Positions 7,714 to 15,900 of a stretch of 64,000 nt of DNA are shown piece by piece (the stretch's first letter is position 1; each line of letters begins with the position of its first letter). The stretch comes from Streptomyces sp. CG4 (GTDB lineage: Bacteria; Actinomycetota; Actinomycetes; Streptomycetales; Streptomycetaceae), in contig NZ_CP163525.1 of the NCBI RefSeq assembly GCF_041080655.1, positions 5,952,001 to 6,016,000 on the forward strand, given 5' to 3'. The position numbers and the translations under genes are program-made. The notes under the pieces are model-generated. The model was not told the origin of the DNA and made no database searches. It saw only the letters and a program-made list of their open reading frames with translations.

Positions 7714-8373
7714 GTGACCCGCCGCTCTCGTCTGCTCACGACAGTCACCGCCGGTGTGACGGCCGCACTTCTGCTCGCCGGGTGTGGAGGAGGCGGCGGC
7801 GGAGACTCGAACTCGAAGAACAAGATCTCGGGCGCGGACACGGGTGGTTCGGCATCCGCGTCGCCGAGCGCTTCGGCGTCCGCGGCCACCGGTCGCCCTG
7901 AGATCACCTTCCCGTCCGACGCCAAGAACGTCTTCGAGGGCGGGAAGACAGGTGACGCGACGAAGGATGCTGTCCTCGCGGACAGTGCCTTGAGTGTCAA
8001 TTCCGTGGATGAGGCGATCTTCAAGGGGAGTGCGAGCACGAAGGCGCTCGGCTTCTACAACGCGGGCAAGGCGCTCGGTGAATCGATCACTTACGCGCAG
8101 GGATACATCAACAAACACGACACGTGGGTCGGCGAGACGCGATACTTCGATCGAAGTGTGACGCTCTCCGGGGCCGACAAGGCGTACGTCACCTATTGCT
8201 CCGACGAGAGCAAGTCCTTCATCAAGCACAAGAAGACGAATAAGATCGAGAACACGCCGACAACTGCGGACAGTTACGTGCTTTACCACACCGCGCTCAC
8301 CAAGAACGCCGCGGGTGTATGGCAGACCACTGATGTCGTGTCGAACCGGGGGGCCAAAGAATGCCAGCCATAA
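7714..8373 (+). CDS. Secreted lipoprotein of unknown function
   Basis: A 219-residue lipoprotein. The signal peptide ends in the lipobox LLAGC with the lipidated Cys at 24, followed by a Gly-rich and a Ser/Ala-rich linker to about residue 65. The rest is a mixed alpha/beta domain with no motif I recognise. It has two Cys (YCSDES and near the end) that could pair. The GTG start at 7714 has CCAGGAG about 7 nt upstream. Codon use is less G+C-rich in the last third (several codons such as AAA, AAT, TAT), unlike most neighbours. It overlaps the next gene by 13 bp, so the two are probably cotranscribed. Confidence 0.75.
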   Translation: MTRRSRLLTTVTAGVTAALLLAGCGGGGGGDSNSKNKISGADTGGSASASPSASASAATGRPEITFPSDAKNVFEGGKTGDATKDAVLADSALSVNSVDEAIFKGSASTKALGFYNAGKALGESITYAQGYINKHDTWVGETRYFDRSVTLSGADKAYVTYCSDESKSFIKHKKTNKIENTPTTADSYVLYHTALTKNAAGVWQTTDVVSNRGAKECQP

Positions 8374-9392
8374 GGAATGTGGTGAGGGGAGCGGCGATTA
8401 TTTGCATCGCTTGCGTTCCCCTTTGGTGCTTCACGCCGGCCTACGCGGGCGGGCGTGGTGGCGATGGAAGCCGCGGTCAGACGCAGGAGCAGGGCAACGC
8501 CTCTGACGACGGCACCCTCTCCTCGTCGGTCGGCGTGATCGTCTACGACCGCTCGAAGAACGGCTCCGGCAGTTCGGTCGGTCCCGTCACCCCCGCCACT
8601 ACCTGGACCCCGCCGCCCTGCTGGTACGCCCCGAAGTACACGCCCGACCAGCTGAAGGCGTACCTGGAGCCGATCTGGGAGGCGGAGTCGACGGGGTACG
8701 AGTGGGACGCCAAGCAGCGGGACCGCTATGTGAACGGTCACCCGTACAAGGACTTCAACAAGGACAAGGCGGGCAAGGGCTACTGGTGGGACTCGTACGT
8801 CGACAAGAGCTTCCCGCCGGGCTGGGACAAGTGCAACGAGCCCATCTTCTGGGTGGACAAGGGCAATCCGCCGCCCGCGAACGTCCCGAACGCCGTCACC
8901 ACGAAGATCCTCGGGGAACTGGCGTACAAGGAGATCCGCGTCCCCGGCACGAAGGTGTCCCTCGCTCCGGCCGACAAGACCAAGGTGAACCTTCCCACTT
9001 GGGCCTGGCTGGATGGTGCCGAGTTCAAGCCGGTCTCGGTGACGGCATCGGTTCCGGTCCTCGGCATCTCTGCCACGACCACGGCTGAACCGGTCTCGCT
9101 CAAGATCGACCCCGGCACCTCGGATGCCGAAACCTACCCGGCCTCCGGCGTCTGCGAGATCACCAACGGCCACATCGGCGAGCCCTACGCCACGGGCAGG
9201 GCCAACGACACCCCGCCCTGCGGCGTGAAGTACCTTCGCTCCTCCGGTAATGGCTCCTATCAGCTCAGGGCCACGATCACCTGGAAGATCAGCTGGAAGG
9301 GCAGTGACGGCGCGGGCGAGCCCCTGCCTGACGGCACGTTCGGGACCACCCAGGACGTCGTGGTCCAGGAGATCCAGTCGGTCAATCGCTAG
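8361..9392 (+). CDS. Secreted protein of unknown function paired with the lipoprotein
   Basis: A 343-residue exported protein. The signal peptide is residues 1-29 (RNVVRGAAIICIACVPLWCFTPAYA). A short Gly/Gln-rich linker and a region rich in Trp, Tyr and Pro follow (TPPPCWYAPKY, YWWDSYVDKSFPPGW). The C-terminal half looks like beta sandwich strands, and several Cys may form disulfides. I do not recognise the family. The 13-bp overlap with the preceding lipoprotein gene suggests a joint envelope function. Nothing indicates an enzyme. Confidence 0.72.
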   Translation: MPAIRNVVRGAAIICIACVPLWCFTPAYAGGRGGDGSRGQTQEQGNASDDGTLSSSVGVIVYDRSKNGSGSSVGPVTPATTWTPPPCWYAPKYTPDQLKAYLEPIWEAESTGYEWDAKQRDRYVNGHPYKDFNKDKAGKGYWWDSYVDKSFPPGWDKCNEPIFWVDKGNPPPANVPNAVTTKILGELAYKEIRVPGTKVSLAPADKTKVNLPTWAWLDGAEFKPVSVTASVPVLGISATTTAEPVSLKIDPGTSDAETYPASGVCEITNGHIGEPYATGRANDTPPCGVKYLRSSGNGSYQLRATITWKISWKGSDGAGEPLPDGTFGTTQDVVVQEIQSVNR

Positions 9393-9538
9393 GCCAGGTG
9401 GTGGAGCCGGCGGGCGGTAGCGCCAGGTCAAGCCCCGGTCAACCCGTCGGGTGGCTGTTCCGGCGTGGTGGTGGACGTGGAAGACTGCCCCGGTTGCTGA
9501 AGTGAACAGAGTGATGTGTCCGAGGGGGAGTGGGCTGC

Positions 9539-10441
9539 GTGAGCAAGCGGCAGATACGGAAGATGCTGGACCTGATCGCGAGGGGCGAGCCCGCCGAGCT
9601 CACCATCGCATGGGCCTCGGTGAAGAAGGCCGCCCGGCTCGCCTTCGTCGCCCAGCAGTTCGGGTACGAGTACGCGGACGCCCGGTACACCGGTTCGCGC
9701 AACAACGTGCTCAAGCTGCTCGTCGTACCCGATCCCAGCCCGGAGGCCCGCAACCGGGCCGCGCAGAACTGGGCCCAGTACCCGAACGCGGCCGACGGCG
9801 AGTCGCTGCCGCCCGTCGTGCCCGACGCGTTCGAACTCCTCAAGGCGCGCATCCAGTTCGACCTCACCGGCAAGAGCGCCGAGAAGCGCATGCTGCTCGC
9901 GGCCGGCGGACTCACCGTCGGTCTCGTCCTCTTCGTGGTGCGCAAGGGCGGAGGCGTCGGCGCCATGTTCGTGGCCGGTGTCGTGTGGGTGATCCTCATG
10001 GCGATCTTCGGCATCGGCTTCGCCGTGACACGCGGACGCAACGCCAAGTTCGCGAACCGCCTCCAGGCCGCCGGCTTCACACCGGTCACGGACGAGACCG
10101 GGCGGGTGCGGTATCTGCCGCCGGGGGCTCAGGTACCGGGGGTCGGAGTCGGGGCCGGCGGCCAGGCGGGGCCGTACGGTGCGGCGGCGTACGGCCAGCA
10201 GGGCGCCTATGCTCCTTCCGGCCAGCAGGGTTCCTACGGCCAGGGTCCGTACGGTCAGCAGCCTTCGTCGCCGGGGCCGTACGCTCCCCAGGGGTACCCC
10301 CAGGCCCAGGCTCACCCCCAGCCGCAGCAGTACGGCCAGCCCCAGCCCTACCCGCAGCCCCAGCAGGCTCCCGGCCCCTACGCGCCCCAGCAGCCGTACC
10401 CGCAGCAGCCGCAGCCTCCCCACGGCTACGGTCCCCGCTGA
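9539..10441 (+). CDS. Membrane protein with Gln/Pro/Tyr-rich tail
   Basis: A 300-residue protein. Residues 1-115 are a soluble domain (SKRQIRKMLDLIARGEPAELTIAWASVKKAARLAF...). Two membrane segments lie at about 122-137 and 146-165. Residues about 195-300 are a disordered tail of PYGQQ/PYAPQ/QPYPQ repeats that should lie in the cytoplasm or outside depending on topology. The GTG at 9539 is chosen over the in-frame GTG at 9530 because GAGGGGGA ends 9 nt before it. The function is unknown. The last 16 bp overlap the convergent MFS gene. Confidence 0.75.
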   Translation: MSKRQIRKMLDLIARGEPAELTIAWASVKKAARLAFVAQQFGYEYADARYTGSRNNVLKLLVVPDPSPEARNRAAQNWAQYPNAADGESLPPVVPDAFELLKARIQFDLTGKSAEKRMLLAAGGLTVGLVLFVVRKGGGVGAMFVAGVVWVILMAIFGIGFAVTRGRNAKFANRLQAAGFTPVTDETGRVRYLPPGAQVPGVGVGAGGQAGPYGAAAYGQQGAYAPSGQQGSYGQGPYGQQPSSPGPYAPQGYPQAQAHPQPQQYGQPQPYPQPQQAPGPYAPQQPYPQQPQPPHGYGPR

Positions 10442-11643
10442 CCCGAGGGCCGCAGTACGGCCGCCGCGCCGATGACCAGCGCCGTGCCGGCCGCCGCGAC
10501 CGGTACCGCGAAGCCCGACTCGGGTGAGGCGTGGTCGGCCGTCCAGCCGCCGATCGCCGAGCCGCAGGCGATGCCGGTCAGCAGGCCGGTGACGGCGAGG
10601 CTCATGCCCTCGTTGAGGCGCCCCTCGGGGGTGCGGCGCTGAACGAGCGTCATCGCGGTCACCATCGTCGGCGCGGTGGCCATGCCCGCGACCAGCAGGG
10701 CGGCGGCCAGCGCGATCAGGGACCCGATGCCGCGCGCGGCCAGCAGCGGCAGGGTCATCAGTGCCGTCATCGCGGCCAGACACCAGGGATGCCGGCGTTC
10801 GGCCGGTCCGGTCGGACGCAGCGCGCCGTACAGCAGGCCCGCCGCGCACGAGCCCGCTGCCTGCAGGGCGAGGACCACGCCGGCCGCCGACCGGTGCCCG
10901 TGCGCGTCGGCGTACGCGATCGTGACGACCTCCATGGACCCGAAGACCGTGCCGGTGGCGACGAATCCGGCCAGGAGTGCGGGAAACCCGGGCGCCCGCA
11001 ACGGCCCCTTGCCCCGGGCGCGTCGCTGGACGGGCGGCTCGGTCGACCGTTGCCCGGTGAACAGCAGCATGCCCGTGAGCAGCAGCACCGCACCCACGAG
11101 TGTGCCGGCCTCCGGGAAGAACGTGCCGGTCAGGAAGGAAGCGAGCACCGGGCCGAGCATGAAGCACAGTTCGTCGGCGGCCTGCTCGAAGGAGTTCGCG
11201 GTGTGCAGCGCCGCGGGGTCCTCCCGCAGCAGATGGGCCCAGCGGGCGCGGGAGAGGCCGCCGATGTTGGGGGTGGTGGCGGTGAGGGCGTAGGCGGCGA
11301 ACAGGGTCCAGTCGGGGGCGCCGTAGCGCACGCACAGCAGCAGCGCGAGGCTGCCGAGTACGGAGGCGAGCGTGGCCGGTACGGCGACGCGCGCCTGTCC
11401 GTGCCGGTCCACGAGCCGGGCGACCCAGGGCCCGGCCAGCGCGGTCGCCGCGAGCCCGGTCGCGGTGACGGCACCAGCCAGGGCGTACGAGCCGCGGGAA
11501 CCGGCGATCATCACGACCGCGCTGACGCTGAACATGCCCATGGGGAGGCGGGCGAGCAGGTTGCCGGCGGTGAAGGCACGGGTGCCGGGGAGGCTGAAGA
11601 GGCGGCGGTAGCCGGGAGTTGTCGCTGATATGTGCGGGGGCAT
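10426..11643 (-). CDS. MFS exporter
   Basis: A 405-residue protein with the 12 hydrophobic segments of the major facilitator superfamily. The loop between segments 2 and 3 carries the usual basic pattern (WVARLVDRHGQARV), and a basic central loop (QRRARGKG) divides the halves. Sequence style suits proton-driven drug or metabolite efflux rather than sugar uptake. TAGGAA lies 4 nt before the ATG at 11643. It is divergent from a LysR-type gene, 84 bp away, which probably controls it. The substrate is not predictable. Confidence 0.88.
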   Translation of the reverse strand: MPPHISATTPGYRRLFSLPGTRAFTAGNLLARLPMGMFSVSAVVMIAGSRGSYALAGAVTATGLAATALAGPWVARLVDRHGQARVAVPATLASVLGSLALLLCVRYGAPDWTLFAAYALTATTPNIGGLSRARWAHLLREDPAALHTANSFEQAADELCFMLGPVLASFLTGTFFPEAGTLVGAVLLLTGMLLFTGQRSTEPPVQRRARGKGPLRAPGFPALLAGFVATGTVFGSMEVVTIAYADAHGHRSAAGVVLALQAAGSCAAGLLYGALRPTGPAERRHPWCLAAMTALMTLPLLAARGIGSLIALAAALLVAGMATAPTMVTAMTLVQRRTPEGRLNEGMSLAVTGLLTGIACGSAIGGWTADHASPESGFAVPVAAAGTALVIGAAAVLRPSGQRGP

Positions 11644-11714
11644 GTTCCTACCGTCGCCCGGAGTGGATCACCGGGTCCAACACCTTCTCCGCGCCGATTC
11701 ACGCACCCGCGTTG

Positions 11715-11720
11715 TAAATT
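11715..11720 (+). promoter_or_regulatory. Probable -10 of a leaderless LysR transcript
   Basis: TAAATT ends 7 nt before the LysR ATG; no Shine-Dalgarno sequence is seen. It lies in the 84-bp divergent region shared with the MFS gene, where LysR proteins usually bind. Confidence 0.4.
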
Positions 11721-11727
11721 CACCGCC

Positions 11728-12699
11728 ATGCCGGCCCCCTCCGCCATCGACCCCCGCCTCCTGCGCGCCTTTCTCGCCGTCGCCGAGGAACTGCACTTCA
11801 CCCGCGCCGCCGCCCGCCTGTACATCGCCCAGCAGGCGCTCAGCCGGGACGTCCGGCGGCTGGAACGGGAGCTGGGCGCCGAGCTGTTCGTCCGTACGAC
11901 CCGGCAGGTGACGCTGACGGCGGACGGCGAACGCCTGCTGCCGCTCGCGCGCCGCGTGCTCGACGCCCAGGACGAACTCCTCGCCTCCTTCGGCCAGGCC
12001 CGCCCCCTGCTCGTGGACCTCAACTCCCCGGGCCTGGTCACCGGCCGCCGCGTCCTGCACCGGGCCCGCGAACTCGCCCCCGACTGCGAGCTGATGGCCC
12101 GCTACGAGAGCGGCCTGACCGGCGCCGCCGCCGAACTGCTGGCCGGCCGGCTGGACGCCTCCTTCGGCCGGTTCGCCGGCCTGGACCCGGCGCTGCGCTC
12201 GGGGCTGGAGCAGCAACCGGTGCGCTACGAGCCCATGGCCGTCGTCCTTCCCGCAGACCATCCGCTCGCCGACCGCACGGAGGTGCCGCTGGCCGCGCTG
12301 GCCGGCGAGACCGTGTACGCCGGCGCCGGGAATCCGCGTACCCGGGAGTGGACCGATCTGGCGTCCCGGCTCTTCGCGGGCCACGGCATCCGGCTCGCGC
12401 CGCCCCTGCCGCTCGCCGTCGGCGACGAGGAGTTCGAGCGGGTCATGGCCAAGACCGGCCATCCGGTGCTGGCCGTGGTGGACTTTCCGGCCCTGCCCCG
12501 CACGGTGCGCCGGCCTCTCGTCGAGCCCGTCCCGCTGTCCCCGGTCTCCCTGGTGTGGCGCAAGGGCCTGGTCCATCCCGGGCTGGACGCGCTGCGCCGG
12601 GCGGCGGGAGGGATCGGGGAGGCGGCGGGCTGGCTGCGGCGGCCGGGCGGGAGCTGGATCCCGGAGGCGGACGTGACGACGATGACGGACCGGCAGTGA
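11728..12699 (+). CDS. LysR-family transcriptional regulator
   Basis: A 323-residue regulator. Residues about 6-65 are the winged helix-turn-helix (LLRAFLAVAEELHFTRAAARLYIAQQALSRDVRRLERELG), and the rest is the two-lobed ligand domain. The ATG at 11728 is chosen because the DNA-binding domain starts at once; a longer frame upstream has no signal. LysR regulators commonly control a divergent neighbour, here the MFS exporter. The effector is unknown. Confidence 0.93.
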   Translation: MPAPSAIDPRLLRAFLAVAEELHFTRAAARLYIAQQALSRDVRRLERELGAELFVRTTRQVTLTADGERLLPLARRVLDAQDELLASFGQARPLLVDLNSPGLVTGRRVLHRARELAPDCELMARYESGLTGAAAELLAGRLDASFGRFAGLDPALRSGLEQQPVRYEPMAVVLPADHPLADRTEVPLAALAGETVYAGAGNPRTREWTDLASRLFAGHGIRLAPPLPLAVGDEEFERVMAKTGHPVLAVVDFPALPRTVRRPLVEPVPLSPVSLVWRKGLVHPGLDALRRAAGGIGEAAGWLRRPGGSWIPEADVTTMTDRQ

Positions 12700-12710
12700 T
12701 GTGCTCACGG

Positions 12711-12751
12711 CACGGGGCCGCCCGGGTGGTGGTCACCCGGGCGGCCCCGTG
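12711..12751. terminator. Bidirectional terminator
   Basis: A perfect 18-bp G+C stem (12711-12728 with 12734-12751) with a 5-nt loop separates the LysR gene (+) from the convergent substrate-binding gene (-). Confidence 0.9.
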
Positions 12752-12768
12752 CGGGCGCGTGCCGCGGA

Positions 12769-13845
12769 TCAGCCCGCCGAACCCGCCGGTGCCGTCTTGG
12801 TGGTGAAGCCCTCCTTCTTGTTGGCCGCCAGGGCGAAGTCATTGGTGAACGTCGTGCCGAGGTCGACCTTCGAGGTGGCGTGGCCGACCAGTTCCTCCGT
12901 GGCGAGGACGTTCTTCGGGCCGCCCGCCGGCATGATGCCGTCCGGGAGGAACTGCCCCTTGTCCTGGGTCAGGGCCGCGATGTAGTCGGCCTTGGTCACG
13001 AGTTGGTTCTGCACGAACGACTGCGGCAGCTTGTCGGCGATGTCGGCCGCGCTGTGCGTGTTGATCCAGTGCATGGTGGCCACGAGCGCGTCGACGACCT
13101 TCTGGGCCGCGTCCTTGTGCGCGTCGACCCAGTCGCTGCGGGCGATGACACCCGCGGCGGGCCAGGCACCGCCCGTCGCCGTCGTGGCTCCCTGGGTGGT
13201 GGCCACATCGACCGCGGAGTAGCCGACGCCCTTCTTCTGGATCGCGGCGACCGTCGGCTGTGTCGTCATCACACAGGCGACCTTGCCGTTCTGCAGCGCG
13301 GCAATGGCGGTGGAGCCCGCGCCGACCCCGATCCGGTGGAAGTCGCTGGTCTTGACGCCCTTCTTGGCCGCCAGGAACTGGGTGAGGGTGTCGGTGCCGG
13401 AGCCCAGGTCGGTCACGCCGAGCGTCTTGCCGTTGAAGTCGGAGGCCGAGTGCACGCCGCTCTTCGTGGCGCACATCTCCCGCTCGCCCGGTGCGCCGGA
13501 CAGCTGGACGATGTCCTCGACCGCCTTGCCCTTCACCTGGAAGTCGATCGTGTGGTTGTACCAGGCGCCGGCCATGTCCACCTGCCCCGAGGCCATGGCG
13601 TCCTCGGCACCGGTCCCGCCGTCCTGCTCGGTGCTCAGCGTCACGTCGACGCCGTACTTCTTGTAGAAGCCGAGGCTCTGGGCGAGCTGGAACGGCAGGT
13701 AGATCTGCTTGTCGATGCCGCCGACCATGATCTTGACGGTCGGGGTGCCGCCGGAGCCGCCCGAACCGGAGCTGCTGGAACACGCGGTGGCCGCGCCGAG
13801 GGACAGGATGGTGACGAGCGATGCGGTGAGGGTTCTCTTGAACAT
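12769..13845 (-). CDS. ABC importer substrate-binding lipoprotein (SsuA/TauA/NMT1-like)
   Basis: A 358-residue lipoprotein. The signal peptide ends at the lipobox-like AATAC with Cys22. The domain that follows starts VKIMVGGIDKQIYLPFQLAQSLGFYKKYGVDV, the pattern of SsuA/TauA/THI5-like proteins that bind sulfonates, nitrate or thiamine precursors. It is the last gene of a minus-strand operon, 67 bp behind the permease. The divergent two-component system suggests that supply of the substrate is sensed outside the cell. The substrate cannot be told from sequence. Confidence 0.9.
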   Translation of the reverse strand: MFKRTLTASLVTILSLGAATACSSSSGSGGSGGTPTVKIMVGGIDKQIYLPFQLAQSLGFYKKYGVDVTLSTEQDGGTGAEDAMASGQVDMAGAWYNHTIDFQVKGKAVEDIVQLSGAPGEREMCATKSGVHSASDFNGKTLGVTDLGSGTDTLTQFLAAKKGVKTSDFHRIGVGAGSTAIAALQNGKVACVMTTQPTVAAIQKKGVGYSAVDVATTQGATTATGGAWPAAGVIARSDWVDAHKDAAQKVVDALVATMHWINTHSAADIADKLPQSFVQNQLVTKADYIAALTQDKGQFLPDGIMPAGGPKNVLATEELVGHATSKVDLGTTFTNDFALAANKKEGFTTKTAPAGSAG

Positions 13846-13912
13846 GGCGGCTCTTTCGTTCGCGGGACGGGGAAAGCGGAGGGGAAGCAGAAGGGGAGCA
13901 ACGGGGCGGTAA

Positions 13913-14806
13913 TCAGAGGGAGTTGGCCTCGGTGGGGGCCGGCGGGCGCCAGGCCAGCAGCCGGTGTTCGAGCTTGCCGATCAGCCACTCCGCGCCCAGC
14001 ACGATGACCGCGATGACGAGCATCGTCGCGAACACGCCGTTGGGGTCGAAGTTGTTCTGCGCGGTCTTGATGACGAGGCCGAGGCCGCTCTGCGCGCCGA
14101 GCACCTCGCCGACCAGCGCGCCGACGATGGCGAAGCCGAACGCGCTGTGCAGGCTGGCGATGATCCAGGTGAGCGCGGAGGGCACGATGACGTGCCGGAT
14201 GATCTGCAGCTGGGAGGCGCCGAGCACCCGGGCGTTGGCCAGGATGTTGCGGTCGACCTCGCGGACGCCCTGGAAGGCGTTGAAGAAGACGATGAAGAAC
14301 ACCAGCACGGCGGCGAGCAGGATCTTCGGGGTCACGCCGATGCCGAAGGCGACGATGAAGATCGAGCCGAGGACGATCCGCGGGATCGCGTTCACCATCT
14401 TGATGTAGGGCCCGAGGACGTCGGACAGGTAGCGGCTCTGGCCCAGTGCCACGCCGACGACGACTCCGGCGACGGAACCGGCGGCGAAGCCGAGGAGCGC
14501 CTCCTGGATGGTGGTCCAGATGTTCGCGTAGAAGGAGCCGAACTCGGTGCCGTTCTGGAAGAGATCGATCAGCCGCTGCCAGATTCCGGACGGCTGCCCG
14601 AAGAAGAACGGGTCGACGATGCCCCAGGTGGTGAAGGCCTGCCAGCCACCGATGACGAAGGCCGCGATGCCGATGCGGCCCGCCCACACCCGCATGACGC
14701 GCCCCCGGGCGGCCCGCTTGGCGGCGGCCGCCGCCGAGGTCCGCCCGCCGCCCTTGGCCGGCGCGGCGGAAGCGGTGGGCGTCGTCCTCGTGCCGTGCGT
14801 GCTCAT
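13913..14806 (-). CDS. ABC importer permease (SsuC/TauC-like)
   Basis: A 297-residue membrane protein with a Ser/Thr/Ala-rich N-terminal 40 residues and about six membrane segments. The EAA loop that contacts the ATPase is seen as ANARVLGASQLQIIRHVIVPSAL. The start at 14806 has AGGAGG 6 nt upstream and overlaps the ATPase stop by ATGA, so translation is coupled. Confidence 0.93.
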   Translation of the reverse strand: MSTHGTRTTPTASAAPAKGGGRTSAAAAAKRAARGRVMRVWAGRIGIAAFVIGGWQAFTTWGIVDPFFFGQPSGIWQRLIDLFQNGTEFGSFYANIWTTIQEALLGFAAGSVAGVVVGVALGQSRYLSDVLGPYIKMVNAIPRIVLGSIFIVAFGIGVTPKILLAAVLVFFIVFFNAFQGVREVDRNILANARVLGASQLQIIRHVIVPSALTWIIASLHSAFGFAIVGALVGEVLGAQSGLGLVIKTAQNNFDPNGVFATMLVIAVIVLGAEWLIGKLEHRLLAWRPPAPTEANSL

Positions 14807-15663
14807 GCCGTGCCTCCTGCGGTGCGTGCGTACGCGCGCTCGACCTCTTCGCGCAGCGTTTCCCAGATCTGGTGCTGGAGTTCGATGAAGCGGGGCTGGA
14901 AGCGGATCTCCTGCACGGAGCCGCGCGGGCGCGGCAGGTCGATGTCGAAGACCGCCTTGACCGACCCGGGGCTGGAGGTCATCACGACGACCCGGTCGGC
15001 GAGCGCCACGGCCTCGTCGAGGTCGTGGGTGATGAAGATGACGGAGGGACGGATCTGCTCCCACAGGCCCAGCAGCTCGGTCGACATGATCGCCTTGGTC
15101 TGCACGTCCAGGGCGCCGAACGGCTCGTCCATGATCAGGATCTTGGGTTCGTTGATCAGCGCCGCGGCCATCGCCACGCGCTTGCGCATACCACCGGAGA
15201 GCTGGTGCGGGTAGCGGTCCTCGAACCCGGTGAGGCCGACGCGGCGCAGCCAGTCCCGGGCCGAGGCCTGGGCCTGCTGCTTGGGTACGCCACGGAAGAC
15301 GGGCCCCATCAGCACATTGCCGAGGACGGTCTTCCAGGGCAGCAGGGCGTCCGCCTGGAACATGAAGCTGACGCCGTCGGTGATGCCGTCCACCTCGCGG
15401 CCGCCGACCTTGACCGAGCCCTCGCTGGGCCGGTCGAGCCCGGACACCATGCCGAGCGTGGTCGACTTGCCGCAGCCGGTGGGGCCGACCACCGCGCAGA
15501 ACTGGCCGGGCTCCACGGTGAACGACACGCCGTGCAGCGCCGTGAACACCTCACCGGCGGGGGTCAGGAATCGCTTGGTGAGCCCGGATATCTCGATGCG
15601 CGCGTCCTCGCGGTCGGCTGCGCCGGCGATGGGGCTCGTCGCGACATCGTTTCGCGAAGCCAT
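14803..15663 (-). CDS. ABC importer ATPase (SsuB/TauB-like)
   Basis: A 286-residue ATPase with Walker A GPTGCGKST, signature LSGGMRKR (typical of the nitrate/sulfonate/taurine group), Walker B LIMDEPFGALD and THDLDEA. First gene of the importer operon. The ATG at 15663 is chosen because it directly precedes the conserved domain and has GGAG upstream; the frame runs much further without coding character. The region to 15900 is shared with the divergent sensor kinase. Confidence 0.94.
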   Translation of the reverse strand: MASRNDVATSPIAGAADREDARIEISGLTKRFLTPAGEVFTALHGVSFTVEPGQFCAVVGPTGCGKSTTLGMVSGLDRPSEGSVKVGGREVDGITDGVSFMFQADALLPWKTVLGNVLMGPVFRGVPKQQAQASARDWLRRVGLTGFEDRYPHQLSGGMRKRVAMAAALINEPKILIMDEPFGALDVQTKAIMSTELLGLWEQIRPSVIFITHDLDEAVALADRVVVMTSSPGSVKAVFDIDLPRPRGSVQEIRFQPRFIELQHQIWETLREEVERAYARTAGGTA

Positions 15664-15774
15664 GGTGGGCCGTCTCCTTTCGCCCTCGGAGGTCGAGGTG
15701 AAGGCAGACGCTAGAAGCCACCGCCTGTTACGTCGCTGTTTCCGAGGTATCCCGCGATAGCCGCGTAAACCGGA

Positions 15775-15792
15775 GTTCTGCTCGTTCTGCTC
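15775..15792. promoter_or_regulatory. Tandem direct repeat in the importer/two-component intergenic region
   Basis: GTTCTGCTC is repeated exactly twice in tandem, in the middle of the 237-bp region between divergent operons. Direct repeats at this spacing are typical response-regulator sites. The protein bound is inferred to be the neighbouring CitB-like regulator. Confidence 0.45.
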
Positions 15793-15900
15793 AGCGATAC
15801 GGGGGTGGGCAGAAAATCGGCCATCAGGCACAATCACGCCACCACGGGTCCAGCGCAGGGCCGGCCCGGCACCATCCAGAACAGGGGCGATGAGGCACCT

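Noticed and set aside
6320..9400. A defined integrative element at ssrA
   Set aside because: No repeat of the ssrA 3' end and no integrase are found in the window, so only a suspected island is reported.
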